This document shows, piece by piece, positions 1-5,531 of a stretch of 7,176 nucleotides of DNA. The notes under the pieces are model-generated. The model was not told where the DNA came from and did not search any database. It saw only the letters and a program-made list of their open reading frames with translations. Where the stretch lies: NCBI GenBank assembly GCA_015486895.1, contig WFQT01000404.1:1-7176 (forward strand). Reading direction: 5' to 3'. The DNA is from Anaerolineae bacterium (GTDB taxonomy: Bacteria > Chloroflexota > Anaerolineae > JAADDB01). Position 1 is the stretch's first letter. The number at the start of each line of letters is the position of its first letter. The translations under genes were made by a program, and so were the position numbers.

Positions 1-92
1 GAATAAGAAAGAAGGCACAGATGGATAAAAATAAAGGTGAATTTCCGGGAATTTCTGTGCTCATTTGCTCAATCTGCGTTAATTTGTGTTCC
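1..92. repeat. Dispersed quasi-palindromic intergenic repeat, copy 1 (may extend off the left edge)
   Basis: This gene-free end of the window carries a 7-base inverted repeat, GCACAGA at 15-21 and TCTGTGC at 54-60, followed by ATCTGCGTTAATTTGTG at 72-88. The 17-mer matches, with few differences, cores found at 3507-3523 (minus strand) and 5649-5665 (plus strand). It sits just downstream of the importer operon. Read on the minus strand, a small hairpin at 39-55 is followed by a T-rich run (25-35), so the element might also help end that transcript. The hairpin has a mismatch and the T-run is interrupted, so the terminator role is weak. Confidence 0.55.
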
Positions 93-103
93 CTACCCCT
101 TGT

Positions 104-119
104 CTGAGCAGATACTCAG
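104..119. other. Small hairpin just after the ATPase stop codon
   Basis: CTGAG and CTCAG form a 5-base-pair stem with a 6-base loop directly downstream of the TAG stop of the minus-strand ATPase gene. No T-tract follows, so it is not a standard intrinsic terminator. It could protect the 3' end of the operon mRNA, or it may be chance. Confidence 0.25.
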
Positions 120-122
120 CTC

Positions 123-935
123 CTACCCATCATCACGCCGAATGTTCATGGCCGCTGCACCTGCTTCGATCATCGCCCGGACAGAGCCGGTGAGGTGAAC
201 AAACTCCGTCGAGGCCAAATGCGTGCGCCGCCGGGGACGGGGCAACGTGATCCGCACTTCCCCGGCAATGCGTCCCGGCAACGGTGTCATCACCAACACC
301 CGGTCGGCCAACAACACCGCTTCCTCAATGCTATGCGTCACCAATAGCACCGCCACAGTGCGGTAATGCCAGACCCGCAACAACTCAAAATTCAACCGCT
401 CCCGCGTCAAGGCATCCAAGGCAGCAAAAGGTTCATCCAGCAGCAACAATTTCGGTTCCTGGATCAGGGCCCGGACCAGGGCAACACGGCTTTGCATGCC
501 GCCGGAGATCTGGCCCGGGTAAACATCAGCAAAATCCGCCAGCCCTACCAGGGAAAGCCATTCTCGCCCACGCGTTTCCCGTTCCCCTTGGGGAATGCCT
601 TCCAGCTCCAACGGCAAAGCTACATTAGCCAACAACGTGCGCCACGGCATCAGCGCCGGCGATTGGAAGACGAAGCCGATTTGCCGGCTGGCGCGGCGCA
701 ACGGCTTCCCGCCTAACAAGACCGTGCCGGCAGTGGGCCGCTGCAACCCACCCAGCAATTGCAGCAAAGTCGTCTTGCCGCAACCGGAAGGGCCGACAAT
801 AGCAACAAACTCCTCTGCAGCAAGAGCCAAATGAATGCCATCCAACACCAGCAATGGCTTCGCGTCTGCATAAGCTAACGTCAAATCATTTGCTTGCAGG
901 AAAAGCGTATCGGACGGAGGCGCTTTCACGGGCAA
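123..935 (-). CDS. ABC transporter ATP-binding protein of a riboflavin-type importer (RibZ-like)
   Basis: This is the cytoplasmic ATPase that powers the importer encoded by the two genes upstream in the same operon. All nucleotide-binding motifs are intact in the 270-residue product: Walker A GPSGCGKTT (48-56), Q-loop Gln91, signature ISGGMQSR (143-150), Walker B LLLLDEP (163-169), an ALDALT D-loop, and switch His201. Length and wording fit the SsuB/TauB/NrtD family, which serves sulfonate, taurine, nitrate and pyrimidine-precursor importers. The FMN riboswitch at the head of the operon makes riboflavin the likely cargo (inference). The frame opens with TTG at 933-935, with GGTGA (943-947 on the complement) seven bases upstream. 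The next in-frame candidate is GTG two codons later, and an in-frame TAA lies upstream. It begins 34 bases after the ribY-like stop, so it is very likely co-transcribed. Confidence 0.93.
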   Translation of the reverse strand: MPVKAPPSDTLFLQANDLTLAYADAKPLLVLDGIHLALAAEEFVAIVGPSGCGKTTLLQLLGGLQRPTAGTVLLGGKPLRRASRQIGFVFQSPALMPWRTLLANVALPLELEGIPQGERETRGREWLSLVGLADFADVYPGQISGGMQSRVALVRALIQEPKLLLLDEPFAALDALTRERLNFELLRVWHYRTVAVLLVTHSIEEAVLLADRVLVMTPLPGRIAGEVRITLPRPRRRTHLASTEFVHLTGSVRAMIEAGAAAMNIRRDDG

Positions 936-969
936 CGCACTTTCACCAACAATGTTTTACGCCCCCATT

Positions 970-1962
970 TCACCGGCCAACGAAAGCATTGCTGAAAGAC
1001 TTATTCACATCTACCGATCGCTCCAGCAAGCCCATCTGGCGCATGAATTGCTCCGCCTTCTGCCACTGGGCCGCTGCCGTCTGGCCTAACTGGCCATCCG
1101 TCGGCTTCCAGAAGCGCAAAGCAGCATCGAAAACAGCTCGGTTCTTGGCCTCGTTTTCTCCGCCAGCCTCCGGCACAGCCTGCAAACTAATGGCAAACGC
1201 TTCATCGGGGTGATCCAGCGTGTACTGGATGCCTCGCAGCATGGCCCGCACGACTTTGCGCACCAGCTCCGGATGTTCCCTGATCGTCTTCTCGTTGGTA
1301 ATCAACCCATTTGATGGGAGGTCGATGTAATCGGAAACCTCCATAACCCGAACTTGTTTGCCATCCAACCGAAGCTGTACCGGCCCGTTGACTACGTAGT
1401 CCACGGCAGCATCCACTTTCCCGGTAGTAACTGCCGCCGCCTGGGTGAAGCCGATATTCTCCAACTGAATTTTGCTCTCATCCAGCTTGTTGGCATAAAC
1501 AAACGCCTTCCATCCCACATAACTGGCGCCGTAAGGGCCGGGGATACCAACCTTTTTCCCCTCTAAGTCTTTAGGCTGCTGAATTCCATTAGCAGCCAAC
1601 GCAAAAATACCCACTGGGAAACGGGTATACCAGCGGGCAACATACACCACCGGCAAACCCTGGGCCCGGCCCATGAGCACTTCTTCACCGCTGCCCACCA
1701 CAAAAGGAATCTCACTGTTCCCCACCAGCTTTAAGTAATCGGTCTCAAAACCGTTCCGGAACTCCGGCACGATACCTTCAGCAGCAAAGAAGCCTTTCTT
1801 CTGCGCCACGTAGAACGGCGCAAACTGTACGTTAGGCACGTAACCCAAAGCAATCACCACCGGCGTCTTCGTGGCTTCTGGTTGTGGCGTCACCGGCCGG
1901 CAGGCTACCGCCAATGCCAGCAGCAACAGGACAACAACCAACAGCAAAAGTCTGTTCTTCAT
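970..1962 (-). CDS. ribY: NMT1/THI5-like substrate-binding lipoprotein of the importer (RibY-like)
   Basis: This is the extracytoplasmic receptor that captures substrate for the importer. The 330-residue product starts with MKNR and a strongly hydrophobic segment (5-20) ending AVAC, which places the lipidated cysteine at residue 21. Ala at -3 is slightly off the usual Leu lipobox. A Pro/Thr-rich linker follows, then an NMT1/THI5-like periplasmic-binding fold from about residue 34, with typical phrases such as GYVPNVQFAPFYVAQKKGFF and DLEGKKVGIPG. The family binds pyrimidine or thiamine precursors, alkanesulfonates, taurine and nitrate; RibY proteins of Chloroflexota are a flavin-linked branch. 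The ATG is preceded by AGAGG eight bases away. It lies 71 bases after the permease gene and 34 before the ATPase gene. Riboflavin as ligand is inferred from the upstream FMN riboswitch. I cannot identify ligand-contacting residues, so the exact flavin is open. Confidence 0.88.
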   Translation of the reverse strand: MKNRLLLLVVVLLLLALAVACRPVTPQPEATKTPVVIALGYVPNVQFAPFYVAQKKGFFAAEGIVPEFRNGFETDYLKLVGNSEIPFVVGSGEEVLMGRAQGLPVVYVARWYTRFPVGIFALAANGIQQPKDLEGKKVGIPGPYGASYVGWKAFVYANKLDESKIQLENIGFTQAAAVTTGKVDAAVDYVVNGPVQLRLDGKQVRVMEVSDYIDLPSNGLITNEKTIREHPELVRKVVRAMLRGIQYTLDHPDEAFAISLQAVPEAGGENEAKNRAVFDAALRFWKPTDGQLGQTAAAQWQKAEQFMRQMGLLERSVDVNKSFSNAFVGR

Positions 1963-2006
1963 CTTACCATCCTCTCTATTCCCTCAGATCAAATCCACCC
2001 AGAGCG

Positions 2007-2025
2007 CAATGAGGTTCCTCAATTG
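2007..2025 (-). other. Intercistronic hairpin between permease and binding-protein genes
   Basis: In the 71-base gap, CAATGAG (2007-2013) and CTCAATTG (2018-2025) form a stem of seven pairs with one bulged base and a 4-base loop. No T-tract follows in the reading direction, so it is not a terminator. A hairpin here could stabilise the downstream mRNA and raise the yield of binding protein over permease, as in other ABC operons. That role is inference. Confidence 0.35.
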
Positions 2026-2033
2026 GAGAAACA

Positions 2034-2900
2034 TCATTGGGCACGCCAACGCAAAGACGCTCGCTCTAAGAATGTCACCAACCCGTACAACGTCACTGCA
2101 ATGACTATCAGCATGAATATGGCAACGAACAGCATGGCAGTGTCCATCGTGCCCCGGGCAGCCAGGTTAATCAGAAAGCCCAAACCTCTATCGGTGCCCA
2201 TGAATTCCCCCACCACAGCACCGATAACGGAGAGGGCAACGCCAATTTTTAGGCCGCCGAAGAGCACTGGCATCCCCGCCGGGAGCTCTAATTTGCGAAA
2301 GGTTTGCCACTTGTTGGCCTCCAAGGCGCGCATCAGTAATTGCAGATCGCCGGGGATGGAGCGCAACCCAACAACCGTGTTCACCAGCACGGGGAAAAAT
2401 AGGGTCAGGGCGCAAATGACCATTTTCGCCAGCAAGTTATTCCCCAGCCAAATGAGAATAAGCGGCGCAACAGCAATCACCGGCACCGCTTGGGCAGCCA
2501 CTAAGTAAGGAAAGAAGAGACGTTCCCATAATGGAAAGCGTGCCAGAAAATAGCCCAAGAGGAAAGCTACGGTCAGCCCGATAGCCAGCCCACCGGCGAT
2601 TTCGCTCAAAGTCACTAAGGTATGCTGCCAAAGGAGTCCCGTTAACGCCAATTGACGGAATCTATGCCAAACCGAGTCAGGGCCAGGTAAAATGTAAGGG
2701 GGGTAATGCTGCCAGGCCACCAACAGGCCCCAGCCCATGATGAAGGCCACGCCGCTAAGAGCGCCGATGACCACCTCTAACAGCCAAAAGGGCAGCCGGA
2801 AACGAGATGACTTATTCCTCAGCTGTTGAAAGTAGAACAATCCGCTCACCAATAAGGGCAGGATGCTACCACTTGCACGAAGTCTCTCCATTCGCCACAT
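2034..2900 (-). CDS. ribX: ABC transporter permease of the importer (RibX-like)
   Basis: This is the membrane channel subunit, probably acting as a homodimer. The 288-residue product has hydrophobic segments at about 11-27, 40-64, 95-120, 129-152, 156-180, 214-235 and 254-279. The cytoplasmic coupling loop that docks on the ATPase reads LEANKWQTFRKLELPAGMP (193-211), the EAA-loop pattern of the SsuC/TauC family. The phrase PGPDSVWHRF after the second segment is also family-typical. The ATG at 2900 is backed by AAAGGA (2908-2913) with seven bases of spacing. Residues 1-38 precede the part that matches the usual family start and add an extra hydrophobic segment, so this permease seems N-terminally extended. 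It is the first gene after the FMN riboswitch and its terminator, so riboflavin import is the inferred role. Confidence 0.88.
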   Translation of the reverse strand: MWRMERLRASGSILPLLVSGLFYFQQLRNKSSRFRLPFWLLEVVIGALSGVAFIMGWGLLVAWQHYPPYILPGPDSVWHRFRQLALTGLLWQHTLVTLSEIAGGLAIGLTVAFLLGYFLARFPLWERLFFPYLVAAQAVPVIAVAPLILIWLGNNLLAKMVICALTLFFPVLVNTVVGLRSIPGDLQLLMRALEANKWQTFRKLELPAGMPVLFGGLKIGVALSVIGAVVGEFMGTDRGLGFLINLAARGTMDTAMLFVAIFMLIVIAVTLYGLVTFLERASLRWRAQ

Positions 2901-2977
2901 GACGTTGTCCTTTGCAAGCGGGGTGAAGAGAGGAGATCATCAGAAGCGTAGCCGCCATGTGGCCGTGGGAAGCCAAT

Positions 2978-3008
2978 AAAAAATGCCCGGGAGAGCTTCC
3001 CTCCGGGC
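2978..3008 (-). terminator. Intrinsic terminator acting as riboswitch expression platform
   Basis: On the minus strand, GCCCGG and CCGGGC (outer stem, 3003-3008 and 2985-2990) close a hairpin with further G-C, A-T and G-T pairs inside and a short loop. A run of six T residues follows at once (2978-2983). It lies 48 bases beyond the 3' edge of the FMN aptamer and 78 bases before the permease start. That is the normal place for premature termination when FMN is bound. Its 3' arm contains TCTCCC (2989-2994), which can instead pair with GGGAGA at the aptamer edge. Confidence 0.85.
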
Positions 3009-3055
3009 ACACACGGCACACGACAACAAGGAAAGACCCTGTGTCGTTCCGTCTC

Positions 3056-3201
3056 ACCTTCTCCCATCCGGACTATACCGTCGGCTCTGGCTTGATACCA
3101 GATCTGCTCCCAACTTGGTTGGGGGCTCGCGGGCTCGGATTAACATCCATACCGCCGGTCAGGAATTGAGCGCTAACGCCCTCTCACCTCACCCCGAAGG
3201 T
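3056..3201 (-). ncRNA. FMN riboswitch (RFN element)
   Basis: Read on the minus strand, the conserved blocks of the RFN aptamer appear in order: ACCTTCGGGGTGAGG at the 5' side of P1, a small P2 hairpin (GAGGGCG/CGCTC), TGACCGGCGGTA (3150-3161), GAGCCCGCGAGC (3125-3136), GCAGATCTGGT, and finally GCCGACGGTATAG followed by TCCGGATG (3065-3085). P1 closes with ACCTTC (3196-3201) against GAAGGT (3056-3061). This RNA senses flavin mononucleotide, and in bacteria it controls riboflavin synthesis or transport genes. Here it precedes only the three-gene importer. A terminator just downstream indicates control by premature termination, with FMN switching the importer off. Confidence 0.97.
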
Positions 3202-3252
3202 TCTAATATGATTTAATTTTTCGGAAAACAGCTTACTGCTTCCCACAAAGAA

Positions 3253-3282
3253 ATTTTACAACCATCTCTCCATCGCTGTCAA
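3253..3282 (-). promoter_or_regulatory. Sigma-70-type promoter for the riboswitch-importer operon
   Basis: On the minus strand, TTGACA (3277-3282) and TAAAAT (3253-3258) are separated by 18 bases. The -35 is a perfect consensus match and the -10 matches five of six bases. Transcription would start near 3246, about 45 bases before the aptamer begins, which suits a riboswitch leader. Confidence 0.75.
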
Positions 3283-3502
3283 AAAGTGAAGCAGCCAATC
3301 AAACTGCCATTGGGAGCAGGTTCATCCTAGTTAGGCAATGGCAACCGTTCCGAGTAAAATAAGACAAGTCTTTGGGCTTCCCGACACAGTGATCGCGGTT
3401 GGGAGATGCTCGAAGCCAAGGAGTGTAAGCACTGTGGCCGCCGCCAACCTGCCCTACACACTGCGGCAAACAAATACACCAAGCCTTTTGGTGGTACATC
3501 AT
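3283..3502. other. Gene-free stretch with two inverted repeats
   Basis: I see no credible coding region here; the short open frames on both strands lack ribosome binding sites and recognisable protein wording. TGCCATTG (3305-3312) and CAATGGCA (3336-3343) are perfect 8-base inverted repeats around a 23-base centre. CACCAA (3477-3482) and TTGGTG (3488-3493) form a compact hairpin. Neither is followed by a clear T-tract. They could be regulatory or remnants of older elements, and no function can be assigned. Confidence 0.4.
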
Positions 3503-3503
3503 A

Positions 3504-3573
3504 GAACACAGATTAACACAGATACACACTGATTCTGTTGTTTCTTCTGCATTCATCTGTGAAAATCCGTGTC
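3504..3573. repeat. Dispersed quasi-palindromic intergenic repeat, copy 2
   Basis: The left arm at 3504-3523 and the right arm at 3554-3573 are inverted copies that agree at 16 of 20 positions, with a 30-base centre. The left arm, read on the minus strand, gives ATCTGTGTTAATCTGTG, nearly identical to the cores at 72-88 and 5649-5665. There is no open frame inside. It lies between the importer promoter and the small membrane-protein gene. Confidence 0.65.
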
Positions 3574-3638
3574 CGATTTCTGACTGCTTGCTCGACGTTG
3601 GTTGCAGCGTGCTACGCTATGAAAGGGGAAAAGAAGTA

Positions 3639-3821
3639 ATGTTCTATGATCGCTTGTCTCCAGGAGTGAAAGCTCTCCTGCTATTGCTCTTGACAATGTT
3701 AGCTCTATTAGCTTTTACGGACCGCTTACAAGGATGGGGCAATATCGTTTTCGATATATTGCTGCTGGCACTATTCGTCGATATCGTGATCTTGAAGCGC
3801 ATCAATAAGCGGAAAAAGTAA
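3639..3821 (+). CDS. Small two-helix membrane protein of unknown function
   Basis: I do not recognise this 60-residue protein. It starts MFYDRLSPGVK, has two hydrophobic stretches (about 10-26 and 34-52) separated by TDRLQGWGN, and ends in a basic tail KRINKRKK. That suggests a hairpin in the membrane with the charged tail in the cytoplasm. The ATG at 3639 is preferred over an upstream in-frame candidate (TTG at 3588) because AAGGGGA (3623-3629) sits nine bases before it. The upstream 17 codons also look non-coding. A strong terminator begins 26 bases after the stop, so it is probably transcribed alone. No convincing promoter is visible, although a small inverted repeat, AGCGT/ACGCT (3606-3618), lies just upstream. 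Confidence 0.6.
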   Translation: MFYDRLSPGVKALLLLLLTMLALLAFTDRLQGWGNIVFDILLLALFVDIVILKRINKRKK

Positions 3822-3842
3822 GAAGTCCGTTCTCCTGAAAGG

Positions 3843-3883
3843 AAAAACGGAGGTATGCAATGCTGTGCATACCTCCGCCTTTT
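3843..3883. terminator. Bidirectional intrinsic terminator between convergent genes
   Basis: CGGAGGTATGCA (3848-3859) and TGCATACCTCCG (3866-3877) form a perfect 12-base-pair stem with a 6-base loop. On the plus strand TTTT follows (3880-3883). On the minus strand five T residues follow (complement of 3843-3847). It therefore serves both the small membrane-protein gene and the zinc-ribbon gene, which converge here. Confidence 0.93.
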
Positions 3884-3907
3884 CCCAGAGACTCGGCCTC
3901 TGCCTGC

Positions 3908-4210
3908 TCAGGATGATGACGAAGCCTCTTTGGGAGCCGGAGACACTTCCTTTTCTCGTTCTTTGCCATTCCCGCCACCATTATGGCCTCTCTCTTGGGA
4001 TCTAACAATGTGACTTTTTTGATGGCCATTTTTCGGCTTATTGTCGGTAACATACCAACCACTGCCCTTGAAAATAATTCGAGGAGGGGAAAATACACGC
4101 ACCACATCGCTATGGCCATTAGGGCAAAGTGGTATTGTGGTATCCGAAAACGATTGCTGTACTTCAAAATCTACACCACAGACCCGACAATGATATTGAT
4201 AAATGGGCAT
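3908..4210 (-). CDS. FmdB-family zinc-ribbon protein
   Basis: This 100-residue protein opens with MPIYQYHCRVCGVDFE, the hallmark of the FmdB putative regulatory domain, and continues SFSDTTIPLCPNGH and FSPPRIIFKGSGWYVTD (40-56). The family is a small CxxC zinc ribbon of unclear function, named from a regulator of formamidase and amidase genes. Zinc ligands would be Cys8, Cys11, Cys29 and, in place of the usual fourth cysteine, probably His33 in CPNGH. From about residue 57 the tail is low-complexity, rich in Gly, Lys, Glu and Ser, and ends SSSS. ATG at 4210 is chosen because GAAGGAG (4219-4225 on the complement) sits eight bases upstream. It is convergent with the small membrane protein and separated from hsp20 by a terminator, so it should have its own promoter, which I could not identify. 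Confidence 0.9.
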   Translation of the reverse strand: MPIYQYHCRVCGVDFEVQQSFSDTTIPLCPNGHSDVVRVFSPPRIIFKGSGWYVTDNKPKNGHQKSHIVRSQERGHNGGGNGKEREKEVSPAPKEASSSS

Positions 4211-4218
4211 TCCTTTCA

Positions 4219-4225
4219 CTCCTTC
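4219..4225 (-). promoter_or_regulatory. Shine-Dalgarno of the FmdB-like gene
   Basis: GAAGGAG on the minus strand, eight bases before the ATG at 4210. It fixes the start at MPIYQYHC and excludes the seven-residue upstream extension, which would begin at a GTG (4229-4231) upstream of this site. Confidence 0.85.
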
Positions 4226-4231
4226 GCACAC

Positions 4232-4600
4232 TTGACATTGCGATCTTAATTTCTCGATTAGCCAGCCGACAGTTTTGCTTCATCCTTGAGCACGACAGTC
4301 GAAAATTGCAAGCTACATCATGCAAAGCAGCTCTACGGCAACTGCTACCCAGCCCGCGCCGACAGGCTTCGCAGGGCATAGCCCGCAACTTCAGTCGCTG
4401 GACAGAAAGTGTCAGGTGGCTTGACTTATAGATACAATTTATAGCCGCTTAACCCGCCACAGGCCAAGTATAGCGACTACATCCCGTAAAGATTACGTTG
4501 AGCAACGCCAACGTCTTTATACCACACTCTATAAGAGAAACAAAAAACACCTCGCGGCTTCCACGCTGCCAATCAAAGTTTCCCTCTCTGGACACACAAG
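4232..4600. other. Gene-free gap between FmdB-like and hsp20 genes
   Basis: No supported gene lies here; the minus-strand frames at 4164-4388 and 4449-4649 have no recognisable protein wording or ribosome binding site. The visible structures are a hairpin at 4488-4518 (AAAG and ACGTTG pairing with CAACGT and CTTT around an 8-base loop, with a 3-base bulge) and a short GC-rich hairpin at 4372-4387. The promoter of the FmdB-like gene must lie in this gap, but I find no convincing -35/-10 pair. Confidence 0.4.
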
Positions 4601-4631
4601 AGGACGCCCAGCCATGATGGCTGGGCGTCCT
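4601..4631 (-). terminator. Strong hairpin terminating the hsp20 transcript
   Basis: A perfect 14-base-pair stem (4601-4614 with 4618-4631; arms AGGACGCCCAGCCA and its complement) around a TGA loop lies 22 bases beyond the hsp20 stop. The stem is GC-rich and very stable. The T-tract on the minus strand is poor (CTTGTG), so it may act partly as a factor-assisted terminator or an mRNA 3'-end protector. Confidence 0.75.
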
Positions 4632-4653
4632 TCCACTTACTCTTACCAACTGC

Positions 4654-5112
4654 TTACTTCCCTTTTGCGTGCACTGTCAGTTTCTTCGGCTTCACTTCCT
4701 CGGCCTTGGGCAGAGTAAGCGTTAAGACGCCATGTTCAAATACCGCGTCTGCCTTATCCAGATTAATGGATACTGGCAATTGAATGTCACGACGAAAAGT
4801 TCCATACCGGCGTTCCCGGCGGATGTAGTTCGTGCCTTCCTCTTTCTTTTCTTCCTTGACTTCCCCTTTCACAGTCAAGACATCACCACTGACAGAAATA
4901 TCCAGGTCTTCCGGCTTAACTCCCGGTACCGTAGCCTTCACGACCACATTATCTTTTGTTTCAAACATGTCAATCGCCGGGAGATCGGCTATGCCTGCTT
5001 TCCCCCAGTCGGCACGCAGCGTCGGGACAAAGCTCTCTTCAAAGAGTCGATCCATGGCATCACGTAAAGACATCAATTCACGAAAAGGTTCCCACCGTAC
5101 CAGATCTGTCAT
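4654..5112 (-). CDS. Hsp20 family small heat-shock protein
   Basis: This is an ATP-independent holdase chaperone that binds unfolding proteins as large oligomers in the cytoplasm. The 152-residue product has a short N-terminal arm (MTDLVRWEPFRELMSLRDAMDRLF, split here as residues 1-24) and an alpha-crystallin domain from about 45 to 137. That domain contains the family signatures RRERRYGTFRRDIQLP (98-113) and GVLTLTLPK (128-136). A C-terminal LTV (145-147) stands in for the I-x-I motif that links dimers. The ATG at 5112 is favoured over GTG at 5121, because that GTG lies within the Shine-Dalgarno itself. The gene is flanked by a terminator downstream and a gene-free region upstream, so it is monocistronic. 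No CIRCE element is present; an inverted repeat at 5151-5170 may be its operator. Confidence 0.96.
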   Translation of the reverse strand: MTDLVRWEPFRELMSLRDAMDRLFEESFVPTLRADWGKAGIADLPAIDMFETKDNVVVKATVPGVKPEDLDISVSGDVLTVKGEVKEEKKEEGTNYIRRERRYGTFRRDIQLPVSINLDKADAVFEHGVLTLTLPKAEEVKPKKLTVHAKGK

Positions 5113-5118
5113 TTTTAT

Positions 5119-5126
5119 CACCTCCT
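5119..5126 (-). promoter_or_regulatory. Near-perfect Shine-Dalgarno of hsp20
   Basis: AGGAGGTG on the minus strand matches the 16S anti-Shine-Dalgarno almost fully and lies about seven bases before the ATG at 5112. The GTG at 5119-5121 overlaps it and is therefore not the start codon. Confidence 0.88.
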
Positions 5127-5150
5127 AACAAGACTATGCGACCTTGACAA

Positions 5151-5170
5151 GAAGCGATTCTTTTCGCTTC
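5151..5170. promoter_or_regulatory. Inverted repeat in the hsp20 leader, candidate operator or RNA hairpin
   Basis: GAAGCGA (5151-5157) and TCGCTTC (5164-5170) form a perfect 7-base inverted repeat with a 6-base centre, 24 bases upstream of the hsp20 Shine-Dalgarno. It could bind a repressor or fold in the mRNA. It does not match the CIRCE consensus. A TATTAT-like -10 lies just upstream on the minus strand but lacks a matching -35, so promoter placement is uncertain. Confidence 0.4.
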
Positions 5171-5531
5171 CGACACTGAAAATAATAAGACCATCCTGTT
5201 AGATGATCATTAGCGCGTCGTCAGACTTTCGTTAGAGAAACACACCACGGCAGGAAAGATGCAAACGATATCTAACAATTAACACTAAGACGAGGCTCTG
5301 CCCTAATCTGGCCGAGCCAGAATTGAAAGGGTAATGCACAGACCTTCATTTTTTGATTCTGTGTCAGCCGCGAAATCTGGGGTTCATTTTCTGGCACCAT
5401 CTGCAAGGATCTCACCGCTAAGATACTAACTGCTGCCAGTCGAAATAGAAGACAACGCCTGGATACTGATGCCAGGTTGACATCATGTTCCATTCATGAT
5501 ATCCTGCTATTCAGGAATGAGATAACGCTAA
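5171..5531. other. Gene-free region upstream of a plus-strand terminator; possible structured RNA
   Basis: No credible protein gene is seen; the minus-strand frame at 5272-5493 has no recognisable features. Several short stems occur: GGCTC/GAGCC (about 5295-5317), CACAGA/TCTGTG (about 5337-5363), and CTGG/CCAG (about 5459-5475). The stretch ends in an intrinsic terminator on the plus strand, which implies a transcript without an identified gene. I find no match to tmRNA, 6S, SRP or RNase P signature sequences. Confidence 0.35.
5477..5505 (+). promoter_or_regulatory. Candidate promoter (TTGACA-17-TATCCT)
   Basis: A perfect -35 TTGACA (5477-5482) is followed after 17 bases by TATCCT (5500-5505), which matches four of six -10 bases. 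Transcription would start near 5512, only about 20 bases before the terminator hairpin at 5532. It would therefore produce a very short RNA or a terminator-bearing leader for ribonuclease J. Confidence 0.4.

Noticed and set aside
284..834. Plus-strand open frames across the ATPase gene
   Set aside because: They are shadows of a minus-strand gene whose ABC motifs are all intact, and they show no recognisable protein wording.
970..1962. Thiamine-precursor (HMP), sulfonate or nitrate importer assignment
   Set aside because: The protein families allow it, but the leader is an FMN aptamer with its own conserved blocks, and no TPP aptamer or sulfur or nitrogen genes are nearby.
3299..3556. Minus-strand 85-codon open frame upstream of the importer promoter
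   Set aside because: It begins inside repeat copy 2, contains low-quality protein wording, and ends next to the promoter, so it is probably chance.
4232..4260. TTGACA at 4233-4238 as a plus-strand promoter
   Set aside because: No acceptable -10 lies 16-18 bases downstream and no plus-strand gene follows.
4449..4649. Minus-strand 66-codon open frame as a gene
   Set aside because: It runs through the hsp20 terminator hairpin and has no recognisable protein features.
5130..5260. CIRCE element for hsp20
   Set aside because: The TTAGCACTC-N9-GAGTGCTAA pattern is absent; only an unrelated 7-base inverted repeat is present.
5272..5493. Minus-strand 73-codon open frame as a gene
   Set aside because: It has no ribosome binding site, family resemblance or supporting context, and it lies opposite hairpin-rich noncoding sequence.
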